From assembly GCF_020497125.1 (NCBI RefSeq), contig NC_059075.1, positions 105,439,222 to 105,503,221 on the forward strand: a stretch of DNA of 64,000 bases. The letters run 5' to 3'. A model generated the notes under the pieces. It did no database searches. It saw nothing but the letters and a program-made list of their open reading frames with translations, and had not been told where the DNA came from. Of the stretch, positions 32,901 through 47,900 are shown one piece after another. A program made the position numbers and the translations under genes. The stretch's first letter is position 1. Each line of letters begins with the position of its first letter. Origin of the DNA: Mauremys mutica (Eukaryota; Chordata; Testudines; Geoemydidae).

Positions 32901-35900
32901 CAACAAGCAGGAACAAGATCCATAGTGTATGGGATATAAAATAAGCAGTAGCCTTTCATAAACTATTAAGTTACTCAGACATACAGAAGAAGAGGTACAA
33001 TAAATGTGAATATATAGCCTGAAGTTTATACAGCAGTCATTCAAAAGTTGCTATAATTGGAAAAGGATGAAAACAACTGGGCCTGGGATGTTACCTTTTT
33101 AACTGCAGGCAACAAATGTAAGATCTTACATTAATGCTAGGACCTGGGATTAGACTATCGTTTTTTGTTATTACTGAATGCCCTTTATGTGTGTGGGGAG
33201 GGGAATCGTCCAAGATTTCCTTTACACCCTACAGAAATGTTGAGCATATGATGTACGTGCATTGTGTAACTGCCTTTCCAGATAATTACTGCTTAGTATG
33301 TGTTCCAGATTGTAGGAAAGCTTCCAGTCATCTTAATTAAAAATACAGCTGATTAAAAAAGCCTGTGTTAATTCAGGATTTTGTTATTTAATAATCTTAT
33401 GGAAGGACTGTTGCTCAGTCACAAGAAAAAAATCATTTTCCAACTGCAGAAGACTGTACAAAAATGTGAAATGTAAAACGTCAGTAGTACTTAGATAAAC
33501 GTATTTGCAAAAAACAAACCCAAAAAACCTCTAAACTGAAAAACAACATATCATGAAGCACAACTGTACTTTTTATAGTTTCCTCTCATTTAAGTAACAA
33601 AAATGAGATGCTGACTGGCTATTTTGTGTATTTGCAAACAAACATATATGTGAACGAACCTAGAAACAGGGCATTTGCTGACGACTAATTACTAGATGGG
33701 GTTAAGAGCCTAAAGTTCTCTCTCTGGTCCTACTCTTCCCAGCTGATTTCATGATTATTACCATCGTTCAGCTAAAAATGTGTGTGTGTGTGGGGGGAAG
33801 CCTTATGTCACAGAGGATGCATTTTTAGCTACAACTCTCCTTTGAAAAGCAGCAATTCTTACCGTAATTAACTGTTGTGGATCAGGAGTAATGTTAATCT
33901 TATATTTCAGTAGTCTAAGAATATGTAGCAGTGTTATAATATGAAGTAACCATTCAGGGTCACACTAGGTATCTAACATTAGGCATTTACTTATAATAAA
34001 ATTACTTAATATCTAGGAAAAGTTTCAGAATATTTTCTCCTGGCTAAATTATTTTATTTGGCTTTAGCAGATAATCACTTTTGCTGTATACACACATTTA
34101 GAGAGATAAAGTCAGATAACTGTAAGAAGATTCTGTATAAGTTAATTATACAATTAACTTCTATTGTAATTCAGTTAAACCGGCCTAACTAGTCTGGGAA
34201 AACAAAAGAATATGGCTAGCTGCAGCTTGATTGCAGTTACTCTAATTCATAGGTTTCACCTGATACATATAATGTAAGAAACATTTATAGACTCCTACAG
34301 ATTACTGGGTAACTACACTCAATTAGATCCAAAACCAATTTCCATATACTTTGCAAAAAGGTTAGATGATATTTCGTAAAAGATATTTTCCTTTGTAGCA
34401 AACTGGTAAGTGCTATGTAATAATCATGATAATTAACTTGGGATGACTAATCAACATTATTATTATTAAACAATATCAAATGAGATTACCACAGTAAAGT
34501 GGTTACTAGCTACACCTCTACCCCAATATAATGCTGTCCTCAGGAACCAAAAAATCTTACGATGTTATTTATAGGTGGAACAGTGTTATATCAAACTTGC
34601 TTTGATCCACCAGAGCACTCAGCCGTGCCCCACCCCCAGCACTGCTTTACTGCATTATATCCAAATTCGTGTTATATTGGGTCGCGTTATATTGTGGTAG
34701 ATGTGTATGTGTGACCTGTAATTTACAGTTACTAAGCAAATATTATTTTCACATGGAATTCAATACTAGCAAGTGTGATCATGTAAATTAACTCTCTGCC
34801 AAAATTTTCTTAGTCACTTCCTTTGATTGTAACATTAAATGTATTAGCCGTTCGGTGGATTAATAGAATTTTTTCTGCAGATCACACTTTCAGAGTGAGT
34901 AGCTATATGTCCTCTGCTAGACTAATTAATGTACATATTTTTTTTAAAAAAAAGTAAAACCTTTCAATTTGTTGCAGCAAAGTGTTGTATGTCTACAATG
35001 CAGGAAACTTCAGTCTCTCCAATTTCATGTTGATATTCCTGCACTGAAAAAGTAATCATTCCAGTCTCCAGTATAAATCATCTATTAAAGAATAATACAC
35101 AGCATTGCAATTTCTCTTATACTTCTGGTTTACATGTAATTACTTTGAGATACACTAAACCTCAACTGCAGCATCAGGAATCATTGTAGTAACCTGCGTG
35201 GCCGGACTCTGCAACCTTTATATGGCTGAACTTTGTACAGTTTTGAAGTCCTGTCACTGCAAGGGAAACTTCAGAAAAAAGAGAATACCCAAGGAAGCCA
35301 TTTACACAGGGATAAAGTCAAGCTGTTGAAATACAGAAGTTTTCAAAACATCATGCATATCATCCTTTCAGTGTATAGCCAAACCAAATTTTCTCAAAAT
35401 CACGCAAATCACAAAGCAGTAAGAATTTTGTGAATTAGGCTAACTCCCTCAAGAGTCACATACCTCTAAAGACTAAAACTGAGAATATGTCTGGAAAGAA
35501 AGGTACATCTTCAAGATCACTTCCTTTACTTTATCACTATGGGCCTTTTGACTGATGACTGTATATCCTTTCAGATATCAGAGCGATAGCCGTGTTAGTC
35601 TGGATCTGTAAAAGCAGCAAAGAATCCTGTGGCACCTTATAGACTAACAGACGTTTTGCAGCTTGAGCTTTCGTGGGTGAATACCCACTTCTTCAGATGC
35701 AAGTGCACTTGCATCTGAAGAAGTGGGTATTCACCCACGAAAGCTCAAGCTGCAAAATGTCTGTTAGTCTATAAGGTGCCACAGGATTCTATCCTTTCAG
35801 ATTCAGTCAAGGGATTCCCTAATCAGCTGAAATTCATCTCAGGGTAGTAGCACAAGGCACATACCTCTCCCTCCTCAGCATTCCCTGCCCGTGTTAGCTA

Positions 35901-38900
35901 AAGTGAGCCAGTAACTAAGACCTAAAATTAAGCCTACTTTTCCAACACAGTGGTCCAGAGGGGAAACACTGTTTTAAACGCATAAACTATAAAAAAAACC
36001 ACAATTAAATCTAGAGTAAATCAAAATAAGAAAAATGTTAGTGATTTTAATTTGTGGTTAGTGCATATCAAGTTACATCAAAGAAGTTACTGGATTAGCC
36101 AACTATAAAATAATTCTTAAATAATTAAGTAAAAGGTGAATAGACTGCAAAAATTTCCATACCAAAATGCATCAGAAAATTTCTTCCTAATTAAGTGTGC
36201 AACACTTTCAATCCCGAATACTTTGTTGTACAGTAACTACCCCACTCAATATTTCCTTACAGACATTTATTTTTAAAGGCAGAAGTGAAGAGAACATGAG
36301 TTCTCTGTGGATGGTCCTAAACTCTGGAATTCATTCTCAACTGTTCTGACAGAGCCTAAGATTGCTGACCTTGAAGGCACACAGCAAAGCCCATCTCCAG
36401 TTTCAAGCTTTTGCCTAAGGATAGGGTGGATACATCTGTGGTAGTTTCTTTGAAATCTGATCTATTTTGCACAAATAGTAATTTTTTTAAATTAAACACG
36501 TGATTGTAGTCATGTAATTAAATACATCTTGTGAATCAAAACATAAAAAGTGTAACAGAGACAGGATTGGGACAACAAAGAATGGCTGAACTGAAAGGAA
36601 AGGAACTGATCCACCATAACATTTCCAGGTGTTTGAGGAAGAACTGGAGTCCAGGATCCTGGACCTACACTGGCAGCACAAAACAGACACAATGCCATCT
36701 AAACTGATTGGTGAAGGATTCTTCCAACATCCCCCGCTGACATGGAGTCACCGGGGAGTGTCCAAGGCCACACATCTCCAGCCCCTGCTGCAGTAGGTGT
36801 GGGTCAGGGAAAAGGGGGAGTGGCCAGGGTATATCTATGCCCCAGAGATTCCCAGCTGCCAGAGTAACTGATCAGGGTCACAAGCAGCTGAACATAAATT
36901 AGAGCAGTCTTAAGGGTGCTCTAATGTATAACAGGGAATAGCCTGGTCCTTGACTGACCTCAGGTTCAGAGGAGTTGTAAAGAGGACATAAAACCAACTC
37001 TCTATATCCCCAAGCTGTAACGATGGCTAAGTGCATCCTCTTGATTAACATGTTAAATTAATCAAAACATTCCAAACAAAGTTTTTCAAGCATCTAAATG
37101 GCTCTCTCTCATACCAGTTTCTAATCTTGACTATTTCTCAGAAGTCTTACCCTCCCGTACAAAAACAGCCAATTCTTCCAATCAAGAATGCCATTATACT
37201 CCATGCAAATCAGCATTCAGATTGTGTGCAAAAGGAGTACCATAAAATTATCTGATCTCCTTCATGAGCAAATCCTGTCTCTAAATAATCAGTCTTTGAA
37301 CTAGTACTTTGTGCTGAACCTTTTAAAATCAGAACTCTTGAGCCTTTATTTCATTTCTCAGCATCTCAGACGTAACAAAATCCTCAAGATAGTGCACATC
37401 TTTGTTGCGCAACAGAATGGATCTTTTACTGAACATATTGTGTGTTCAGACTTATTGATTTTTAAAATAGCTGGATTTTTATAGCATGGTTTTACTTGAA
37501 ACTGTTTTGGCTATCTCTCTGCGATTGCATATGACAGTACCGGAAGAAAGTTTAAAAGCAGAAAATAAACCACACAATTACAAGCTAATAGTTAATGGGC
37601 CAATACTTCAAGCAAATACTTCTGCTGTCAGCCATGTACTACAGAGAACACAAGAACAGGAAAGATTGCCCAGATGCAAGATCAAACCTAATCTGAGATT
37701 TTGAACTCTGAAATCAAGAGCATCAGAAAATACTCTAAAATGGGTATATCCAGATATTATTTACATCAAGAATCTAATATATTTCACACATCAGGTTTTG
37801 CAGTGTTAACTCCAAATAAGAAGAGACCTGGGTTTAGACCAGCATTGATCTCTACAGCTTCTGTGTCTTAAAGTTATAGATTAATATCCGGAATGTTGTA
37901 GGTAAAGACAATGCCACAAGTAATGGGCCAAGAAGACTCACTCTGCACCACACTGAATATACCTTGGCCAAGAACTCAGTGTATCGCTACCTTTTTTTTT
38001 ATGCACAAGAGTTTTATAAGAGAATAACTGTAAAAGAAAGTCCTCTTCTGGGATGCATGTATTATTTAAACTTTTGGAAAAGGTTAAGACTGAGCTGCTA
38101 CATCTGAAAATAATAAGGATCTACTCTAAAAATGATATGAACTATTAAAATTTAAGCCAACAGAAGTTGGAAGGCTGTTACATACATTAAGGCCAGAATC
38201 TGTGGTATTAGCTATGCTTTAAATCAGGTATTTGCATCTTTGTGCCTGTGTTAGCTAGATTCATTTGGTTTATGACACTACATCTTTCATAACTGTACTC
38301 TAGCACACCTACTTTGAACTTCCTGGTTTTTCTAGTAATTTCAGCTTTAAAACAGGATTCTTTTTACAAGTACTCTGATGTTACGGATCAGTAAATTTCT
38401 GGGGAGTAAATCAAGCTTAACTATATTATTAGTATTGGAAATTGTTTTTTTTAGAATGTTTCCCTAGAGTTGCTCAATGAAAGTCTACATGGAATTTAGG
38501 AGCTCTTCATTAGTCTATGTTGGGCGTAGAAACTATACATTAGGCCTCTGCTGTCGGTCCCCCATTCTGCTGCTACCCATGCTCCCATAGATCTTAGAAG
38601 CTATAAACCAAAGCCCCTGGCTCTCCCCTCATCCTTTCCTTTCTTCTGCTCCCAACACAGAATGGCTCCTCCCAGCCAGTAATTTCAAAGCCTGAAGTCA
38701 CCCAACTGAAACAACGCATGCAGTACCTATATCAACTCACCAAACTCTGCTAAATGAACCAAAGGTACACAGCCTCATCCAGGTCAATAAAGGTGAATCA
38801 AGTATCTTTAAGCCAAGTAATTTTTAGTTACAACAAGCAACAAAAGAGAGTGTAGAAAACTTTTCAAGAAGTAAAAACTTCATTTTTAGAACTCTGTTCC

Positions 38901-41900
38901 CTTCAATGAATCACCTTATCTACCCCATAAATACTAGAAAGACGTATGGCAATCACACACGTTCAAAAGTGGTTTAAAACTACTGAAAAAACATTCCTTA
39001 AAAATGTATCACCAGTATTTCTGATCATTAATTTTTCATGATACAAAAATTATAACAGAGCAGTGACAGATTTTATATTTTCCACCAAGTAGTAATGGAC
39101 TCGTTTAGCATGTGTTGCACATTAATTGTTCTATGCAGGATATGCGGCACCTATTCAGAGCCATTACTGTTTTATTTTATATATAAAGTTTATGCAAGCT
39201 TCTTGTACAATTCATCTATTAATAGACTAAATACTCCTAGTGTAGAAGCCGATTGATAGATTATTAAAAAGATTATGTTGCCTGGTTCATAAAAATGTAT
39301 ATACATTATCAATTTAGGTGTCATTTCTAGCTCATGCCACTCAGGCACTTTACTGGTCCATAAAGACATCTACAATATTTTGTTAAAAGTTGTAAACACC
39401 CATCACATATGGCAATGAAAGTATATGTGAAACGGCACATAAACCAAAAGGAATTTCTCAAGGATGCTTCAATGCTGAGGAGACAGGACTAGCACTTTCT
39501 ATAGGAACACCACATAAACCACGGAGAAGAGGGGAACCAAATCCTTTAATTTACAGTAATTGAATATTAATATTATTTACTGAAGTAATGAGTTATATAC
39601 ATTGTTTTATTATATTGCAAAGATTTTACCATCACTTTTATGTTAAATTATTTGTGAGGTAAGGGATGGGCAGAAGGGGAAGAGAGAAAGCAATGGGTTA
39701 TGGTAGCCAGGAGAGGTTTAAACGTTCTTATCCCTGTAAAGTTTCCTAAAGGAACAGACGAGTATACTCACTACCAGACAACTGTAATTATGAGAAGTGA
39801 ATTGTAACCATCCAGACACTCATATCATGAACATAAGAGTTCACAAGATTCTAGTCACTCCTTTTATATACAATATACATTTATAAAGCAAAACCAAAGT
39901 CAATGATCAATACTAGCTGTTTTCTGAAAATCCCTTATTTAGGACACTTTTGTACAAGACATTTTAATAATAAACCAGGAGGGAAATATCAGGGAAGACA
40001 TCTTAATCTTAAAAATGGAAATTCGGATGACAAAAAATGTTAATGAAACATAGGAAATGGTGGATTTCTACTAACTCCTTGCATATGTAAGGTTTCATAT
40101 TGAAACAATCTCAATGTGACTCCTTACAGAGCATGAACCTTTAGCATTTTCTGTCACTTCTATAATTAGCCCATCTTTGGGAAGATTTTATGGCACATGG
40201 CCATTAATCCCTGAGAGCACTCAGATACTTAACCTTTACTATGCAGAGTCTGGTTTCACAAGTGACCTTACAGCAACTTCAGACCCGTAACAGAATCAGA
40301 AGGATAATGAATGGGACAAGACTGAAAAAAACCCCAAAAAACCCTACTTTGAAGAAACGGAAATTAAGCTCACTAATCAAAAAGCCTATTTAAATGTCAT
40401 GGTATAACAAATAAAATGCTGTACACTTGATCCCTAATGATATACTGTATGTTATGCTTAAAAGTGTGACCTAACAGGACATTGTAAGTCTTTCATCTCT
40501 ACAAGCCACAACACTGTAGCAGCAAGAAACAAAAATTCTTTATGCAAAAAATTAAGATCCGCAGTTCCTTCCTAAAAATTATGTGGGCCTATTTACTTGA
40601 GAGACCACCTCTGTTCCCCTGCCATTTGGCACAACTGTCCCCGCCAGCCTGTGAGAATATGCTGAGTTAAGTGTTGCTTTGGATGATATCCCAGCCAAGA
40701 GGGGGGAAAAGTTTAGCAGGGAGGAGCAGGCTACACTCCCTGCCCTGGCAGCTGTGTTCTAAACCCTCCTTAGAGAAGGTGAGGGCCAGGAGAGGCTCTA
40801 GCTTTTTTGCTGCCCCAAGCACGGCAGGCAGGCTGCTTCAGCGTCGTGCCTGCACGAGGTCCCCAGTCCTGCGGATTCAGCAGCTTGCCTGTGGGAGGTC
40901 TGCCAGTCCTGCGGATTCAGCATACCCGCCGCCGAATTGCCGCCAAATCCGTGGACCTCCCGCAGGCAAGCTGCCGAAGGCAGCCTGACTACTGCCCTCG
41001 CAGGGACTGGCAGGGCACCCCCTGCGGCTTGCTGCCCCAGGCACGGGCTTGGAGTGCTGGTGTCGCCGCTGGTGAGGGCTGCAGTGGCCAGTCCCAGTGC
41101 TGAAAGCCCTCTTATCTGAGGAATGCAGGGAGAGATTCCTGTGGAATAAGCAACTCCTTTACAGGGAATGGTTTTCCCCAGGGGAGACAGAGACTTGGAG
41201 TCTCAAGAGTCAGTTAAGTGGTGTCCCAGAACTATCATCTTAGGACGTTAAACTTCTCCGAAGATATCCCTTTTTCAGGGCATCTGGAGATCCAGCATAC
41301 AAAACACAGGCTGTTGCATAATTTTTACGGCTCTGGAGTTTGAGGCATTCAAAAAATACTCAAAATACGTGATTCTTACCAGAAGGTGGAAAAAGCTCAA
41401 GAATAGTAAAGGAACCTAGAGTGGAGGAACCTTTTTTGAAGCTGACCATGGATATTGTGGGACTCTGTAGTAAGGAGACCCAGACTGGAAAGAAATTCAA
41501 ACTAGGGGTGATAGATTATGCTACTTGCTATCCTGCAGGACTGCAGCTCTGTCTTCCATAGAGGCAGACACAGATGCTGATGCTCTTTTGTCAATTTTCA
41601 GCAAGGTGGGCTTTCCTCCCAGCAAGTTCCCCAGAGACTCATATTCATATCAACCCTTCACCAGGGCTAATGGGAGAAACATGGGGTCAGATACTTGTGG
41701 ACCTCTGCATATCACCCTCAAGCCAAAGGACTGGTGGAAAGATTTAATCAGACACTTAAAATAATGCTGGAAACGTTTGTAGATCAGCAGTCACATGATC
41801 AGGACAAGTGTCTACTGTATCTGCTGTCTGCCTATAAAGAAATTCACTAAGCATCCGGTTTTCCCCTTTTGCACTGCTCTTTGGAAGGAGGGTGTGACAC

Positions 41901-44900
41901 CCTAGAATCGAGTGAGTGATGAGTGGGAGCTTAAGACCTCTCCTGAGGGGGAAGTTTAGGAAAAGGCTCACAGAACTCCTGGATTTTGCTTAGGATAATC
42001 TATTAAAAGCCTGAGAGAGAAAGAGAGACTGTCTGGTATGAGCACATGGCACAGGCCAGGTCACAAGGAATAGGGAACAAAGTTATGGCACTCATTCCAA
42101 TGTGGCAGAATAAACTCCAAGCTGCCTCGGAGGGGCTCTTTAAAATCATTAAGCAGCTCAGTGAGATAAATCACGTTGTCAAGCTGGTCTAAGGCAGGAT
42201 GCATGCAAGTGATCTGACTGCTCAAAAAATCCTACTCCCTCATTAAATGGTGGTGCATATACAGCTACTAGTAGCCAATGTAAGTAGTTGTCAGTTCATG
42301 CATATCCAAACCTGCAGTAATCAATCTAGCATAACACTATTCCCATCTCTACTGGCATGAAACAGGCAGATTAACTGTGGATCAACTCAAACAACTATAG
42401 TGGAACTGGCACACCACTATAATACAGATACTGTGTAGAGAGTCTGAAAACACAGCCTTAAAATGAAGCACTTTCTCAGCTATAACTATAATGCCGTTTA
42501 GTACACTGCAATGAAGAGCAAAAATCAAGTGTGATTACTTCGAAGAGCAATGTGAACTAAACTTTTGAACCATGCCAAAAAATATTATAAAAGATGGAGG
42601 GGAGGGCTCAAGGGACCTTTCCTCCCATGGCAAGTCTTGCACAAGTGTCAGGGCAATCTCAGTCCCATGCTTGGGGAAGCTAAGGGATTGTTGCTTCCCT
42701 GCACCCTGGAGGGTGCTTATCGCTCCAGAGGAGGTGCAAGTCAATGCAACACCCTCTCTTTGCCATGTACTCCAATGGTCAACTTCCCCTTCCTCCCATT
42801 TATGCTTATCCCCATGTAGAAAACACATTGTTCCACTGGGGTGGGCGATGTGGGCCACAGGCTGGGAGAGGAAAATTGGTCACACCATCCTATGGGATAG
42901 TGCAGCCTCTGCACTCCTCCCTCTCTGTACCAAGAAGAAATTGTGCATGCACGAGGCACAATCCCTTTCTGAGCTCTCCCTAGGATGGGGCAGCAATGCA
43001 CTGTCCTGTCCCCTACTAGGGTTTGTGGCTAAATGCCAGAATCTAACTAGAAGTATGCTGTTATGAAGAAACTATTTGATCACCCTTGGATACGAACATC
43101 TCCCAAGCAACAAAGGCTAATGCAAATCAAATGCAAAATTGCAAATACATGTTCAGCATGTACGTCAGCAAATTTCCAATGACTATCTTCTATCTCCAGA
43201 TCAGCTTCAAGTGTACACATTTATGAAAAGAATATATCAGCAAACCACCTATTAAGACAACTACATATCTTCATTAACATGAACAGAAAACTCAGACCAC
43301 CTATTTTTGATAAAACCAACAAAAATAAGAAAAGATGCTAAAGAAACTAATCCCAACAATCAATACGTTAGCACCATCTTTTGAGATATTGTCTAGATAA
43401 AAGGGTTACTTACCTACAGACCAGAACAAGAACTCCCAACGGAATTCTGCAAACTAAAAGAGATCCTGCAGAAGAAGTTTACATGCACAGTGTGCATACA
43501 AGCACTGTCAGGCAAACCTAAGCAAAAACACCCGACAAGACAATGGTTTCTGCAAACCAATCTCAGTCACTCCATGAATACCACCAAATGGAGAGAATAC
43601 GAAAGAGAAGAAATCCTGACAACATACATTCACCACTGCTATCGTGTAACAGTAAACAACAAAATTTACAATTAATGCTATGCACCTTAATTACTACATT
43701 TTGACCAAAGGTTGAAATATATAAACCAACAGATTCGCTGTGGTTGAGTTTACTAAATACCAACTGACTGCCTTAACAAAAACTATAGCAACGAAGTCAT
43801 ATTCAGTCACAAATACGTGTTGATCAGGCTGAACTATCTGTATTATGAGCTATTGCCTTTTTTAAAAAAAAGTCTTAAGTAAGGTATTTAACTTTCATGT
43901 GCTTTTAAACTTTTTGAACTCTACAGACTAAGTTAGAAACGGTTATGGAAGTATTTTTAGAATGTTTTAGTACCGACTAACATTTCAACAGGCTGTAGTT
44001 ATTCACAAAGACACTATCTCAAAAAGGAATTTGTAAACTCACATCCTTCCATGTCATGTGTTCATTAAAACACCACAAGATGACTAGAAAGTAAAGGTTA
44101 CAACTTTATTTGTAAAACACAATCACCAAGTTATACAAATTAAATGCATTAATCATCAACATCGTCCAACATCAAAAAGGTATAAATATGACCGTAGACC
44201 TCGCCAGAGAGTAGGTATTTCCATCGGGGAACATTCTAATCCAAGTGTAGGGTACAAAACGTACCCATGTCATACGTGCTGGAAGTGCTTCTAAGTCCTT
44301 GATACGTATGTATTGAGCAGAACCTTTCCCAGTGCGTGAGGGAGTCAACCCCAGTTCCTCTAAAGGCTACAGATTTGCCCTGTACAGGAGGGAAACCTTC
44401 AGAGGTATTCAAGAACAGAGATGAATACTCAAATAAATCTTTTCCAATGTCCCTACTGCAAGCTTCACCAAACTAACTTTTAGGCTGCACACTGTCCTAT
44501 ATTCTATTACTTTTGCCTTAGAGTCCTGTATACAGACTGTGGTGTTTTCTATTAAACTGCAGCTTCCTTATTCCTCCTCCAAAAAGTTGGCGAGGCTGGG
44601 AATTTGAGTAATGTAAGGCCAGAATAGTGAAGAATGAACACTCCTCCACTCCTAATACTCACCTCTATCCTGTCTCTGACAAGTGTCCTTTTGCAGGCAA
44701 TTCCCTGCATAACCAATATCTTTCTGGAAGAAGACTTGATTAAAGAGAAAATGGGGAGAAGGGGCACCTGGGTAAGGTTAAAGCAGTTCCTTTCTCAAGT
44801 CCTGTCAAAAAGAGATTTCCAAATGCAAATTGCTGCATCAAGGAGCTATCAAAATACTGACAGGAGTCTTCATTTAAGAAAATAAAACAGGTTCCTTGAG

Positions 44901-47900
44901 TCCATTGACCAAAACTACTTTAAATACAAATTAATGAACGTTATGTAATACATATCTTGACAATGGGAACTGAGACAGGAGAGAAGATGGAGATTTTTGA
45001 AATATTAAAATTCTTTTCTACAAAATTTAATTTTTTAAATCTTAACTACCTGGAATAATATATTTGCTAACACATTTCACAATATTTTGATTTTTTTGTA
45101 GCTCAGCACTCCCAACTAACAAAATTAAGTTATAGTGCTGGTTGGCTATATGCAAAAAGTAAACTGTAAACCAGGCCCAAAGCTTTTTCCCTACAACAAA
45201 AATAAATATAAATATACCGCAACAATTACTGGAAGGAAAATGCTGCAGTTTTCTACATGATCACTAAGTTAAAGAGACACTGTCAAGCAGTTTATAGCAA
45301 TTTAACATTAGAAAAAACCTGAGTTTCAAGTGAATCAAAGCAGTTTCAAAGAAGAAGAAAATCCACAATGAGAAAGTTTTAAAAGGCCTCAATTCTGAAG
45401 GAGCAAAATAAAAGCAAGAATGCCTCTTACTGGTTCTGGAGCATCAGACACTTTTGCCAGGGCTACGCTGAAAACATCAAAGATATTGGGGCAAAATTAA
45501 CAATTGTTAATTTTATGCTTTGTTAGAAAGAGGAAAACTGTTGGAAAGATGGAAAAGGAGAAAACTGGTAAGGAAAGAATCTGTTTTCAAACATCTTTAA
45601 AAAAACAAAAATACTATAACAAATTCAAGTCTTTAAAAATAGTTTGTTATTTAAAAAGGACATTATGTCAAGAGTCTATACCTTCACAGTAACAAGACTG
45701 AACTTCTATAGTAACTGTCATCAGAACTGTCAAATACCCCTCTGAGGTAATTATTATGTATTTTACAGACAGGTAAACAGAGGTATGGAGAAGTTAACTG
45801 ACTTATTTCCATAATAAATCAGTGACAGAGCTGGGAATAGAACCCCGAAGTCTCAAATCACAACATCCTGCTCTGCCAGACAACCTACCTTCCGATTTTA
45901 CATACCTTTAAAGTTGCATACTGTGTCAGAAAATGTCATCGTGAATATGTCCATATAGTTCGTATTACTGTATCTCTAATAATGAAATGCTTCAAAAAGT
46001 TCAATTATACGTTAGGTCCTATCACAAAGCTACCTACTACTGAATGATTTTACATAGAGAAGATAGTGTATTTAAAAAGGGGGTAAAAACTATTTGGCAG
46101 TGTCCCTTTAAACAAGTTACATAAATTAATCAAATTAAGCTCAAAATAAAATGTTAAATAGACCTTGCAGAACAACAAAGCTTAGTATCTGGGAATAACA
46201 TTTCATTTTAATAGTGGGGTAACAAATATTATGTGCCAGAAACACTTATCAACCTCTGAAATGTATTCAGCAACCAGTACTGCTTCCCCCACATGAGAGA
46301 TGGCAACTCCAAACACTACCAAAGTATCCCCATATCATTGGGAATCCTCCTATGGTGTATTCCCTACCCCTGGTGAGGTTCCTACTTGTCAAAAACATGG
46401 CCAATAATGTCAAACTTCCTCCAAAGTCATATCAAAGTCTCCAAAACACTCAGTAAATCCAGGTTGAAGACATCAGTACCACTTTGAGATAAGAGGACAC
46501 CATCTAGATGGAATAAACCCGGAGACTCTGGTACAAGGGAATCGTGTCTGATCACACACCCTCCGATAAACTTCATAAAGTTGCCAATTTCCCTGTTGAC
46601 ATTTTTTCTGCTCTTATCCATGAATCTATACGTCTCTTCTTGGTTCCATGCCTTTCGGGGCACAATGTTTGACCAGACCAGAATGACATTCTTGAATGTG
46701 TGCTTGATAAATCCTAAATCCTTCTTAATTCGGATGATAAGATCCACAAATTTTGTTGTCCCCAGATCATTTCCTCCCAGGTGTATCACCAGCACATCAG
46801 GATCTGGCAGACGCCTTCGTGCATGAAACAGAGTGGGTATTAACTGATCCCACATCATGCCGCTCTTTCCTATCCAGTGCAATTTGGCATCCTCCACTCG
46901 AATGCCCAGTTGTGGGCCAAAGCTTCTTACGAGTGCCCGTTTTTCTGCCCAGAAAACATACGAATGACCACAAATCCATACCTGCTTCTGCTTTCTTCTG
47001 GCATCTGCTATTAAGAGAACACAAACAAATATTAATGCTTTGGTCTGGACTCCACCTTTATAAACTGCATGTGGCCTAACAGCCCTTCAACTCCCTTAAA
47101 CATGGCTCACTCTGCCATACTCCATACTTTGGAAAAGCCAAGACCACAAGTGAGGCAGATGCATAAATCCTAAATGTGTCATACTCAACCATAATCTGGG
47201 AGACCCAGTCGTCTTCCAGTATCTGGTTAGACAAACATGTTCCCTCCACATGCATGAAGAAAAATTTACCTTCCTTCAGACGTCTTTGCTGGTAATTAGT
47301 GCCTGTACTGGATATAAAAATCTATAGAAGGTAATCCATGTTCATGTCTCTTTGGAATGGTCCCACAATGGCAAATATATATTCTTTGTCTCCTACAGGG
47401 ATGAAGGTCCTGAAATACACTAGGTCAGAGGTTCTCAAACTGTGGTCTGTGGACCACCAGTGGTCCGCGAGCTCCATTCAGATGGTCCATGGATAGTTCC
47501 CTCTAAAGGTGCATGCCTAGGCAGCTGCACACGAGCGACTGAAGGGCCACCCACCTAATTAGAGGAGCTGCAAGGCGTGGCTCCACTAATTAGGTGTCTG
47601 GACACTGGAGAAGACGCACATGTAAGATGAGGTGGTGGCCTTGGGGGGACTAAGGGGTAGGTGGGAGGGGGCAGTGGGGTAAGAAGAGGGGGTGGGGGGA
47701 ATTTGGGATGTGCAGAACTGCGGCGGCCAGAGAAAGAGGCAACTTTCCCCAGCTCCAGGGCTGTGGCTGCTGGGGAGAAACAGCCCTCCTTCCCAGCCTC
47801 AGCTCTGTGGCTGCTGTAGCAGGGGAGAGACCCCCCCTCTCCTTCCCAGCCCCAGCTCAGGGGCTGCTGCGGTGGGGGAGAGAGGGCACATCCATCACAT

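Noticed and set aside
40671..41119. Overlapping 98- and 105-codon frames
   Set aside because: Located in a GC-rich MITE. No conserved domain or splice context.
42535..43066. Frames on both strands, up to 164 codons
   Set aside because: Overlap each other in different phases, have no recognisable domain, and lie within a TSG101 intron. A transposon fragment is more likely, but I could not name it.
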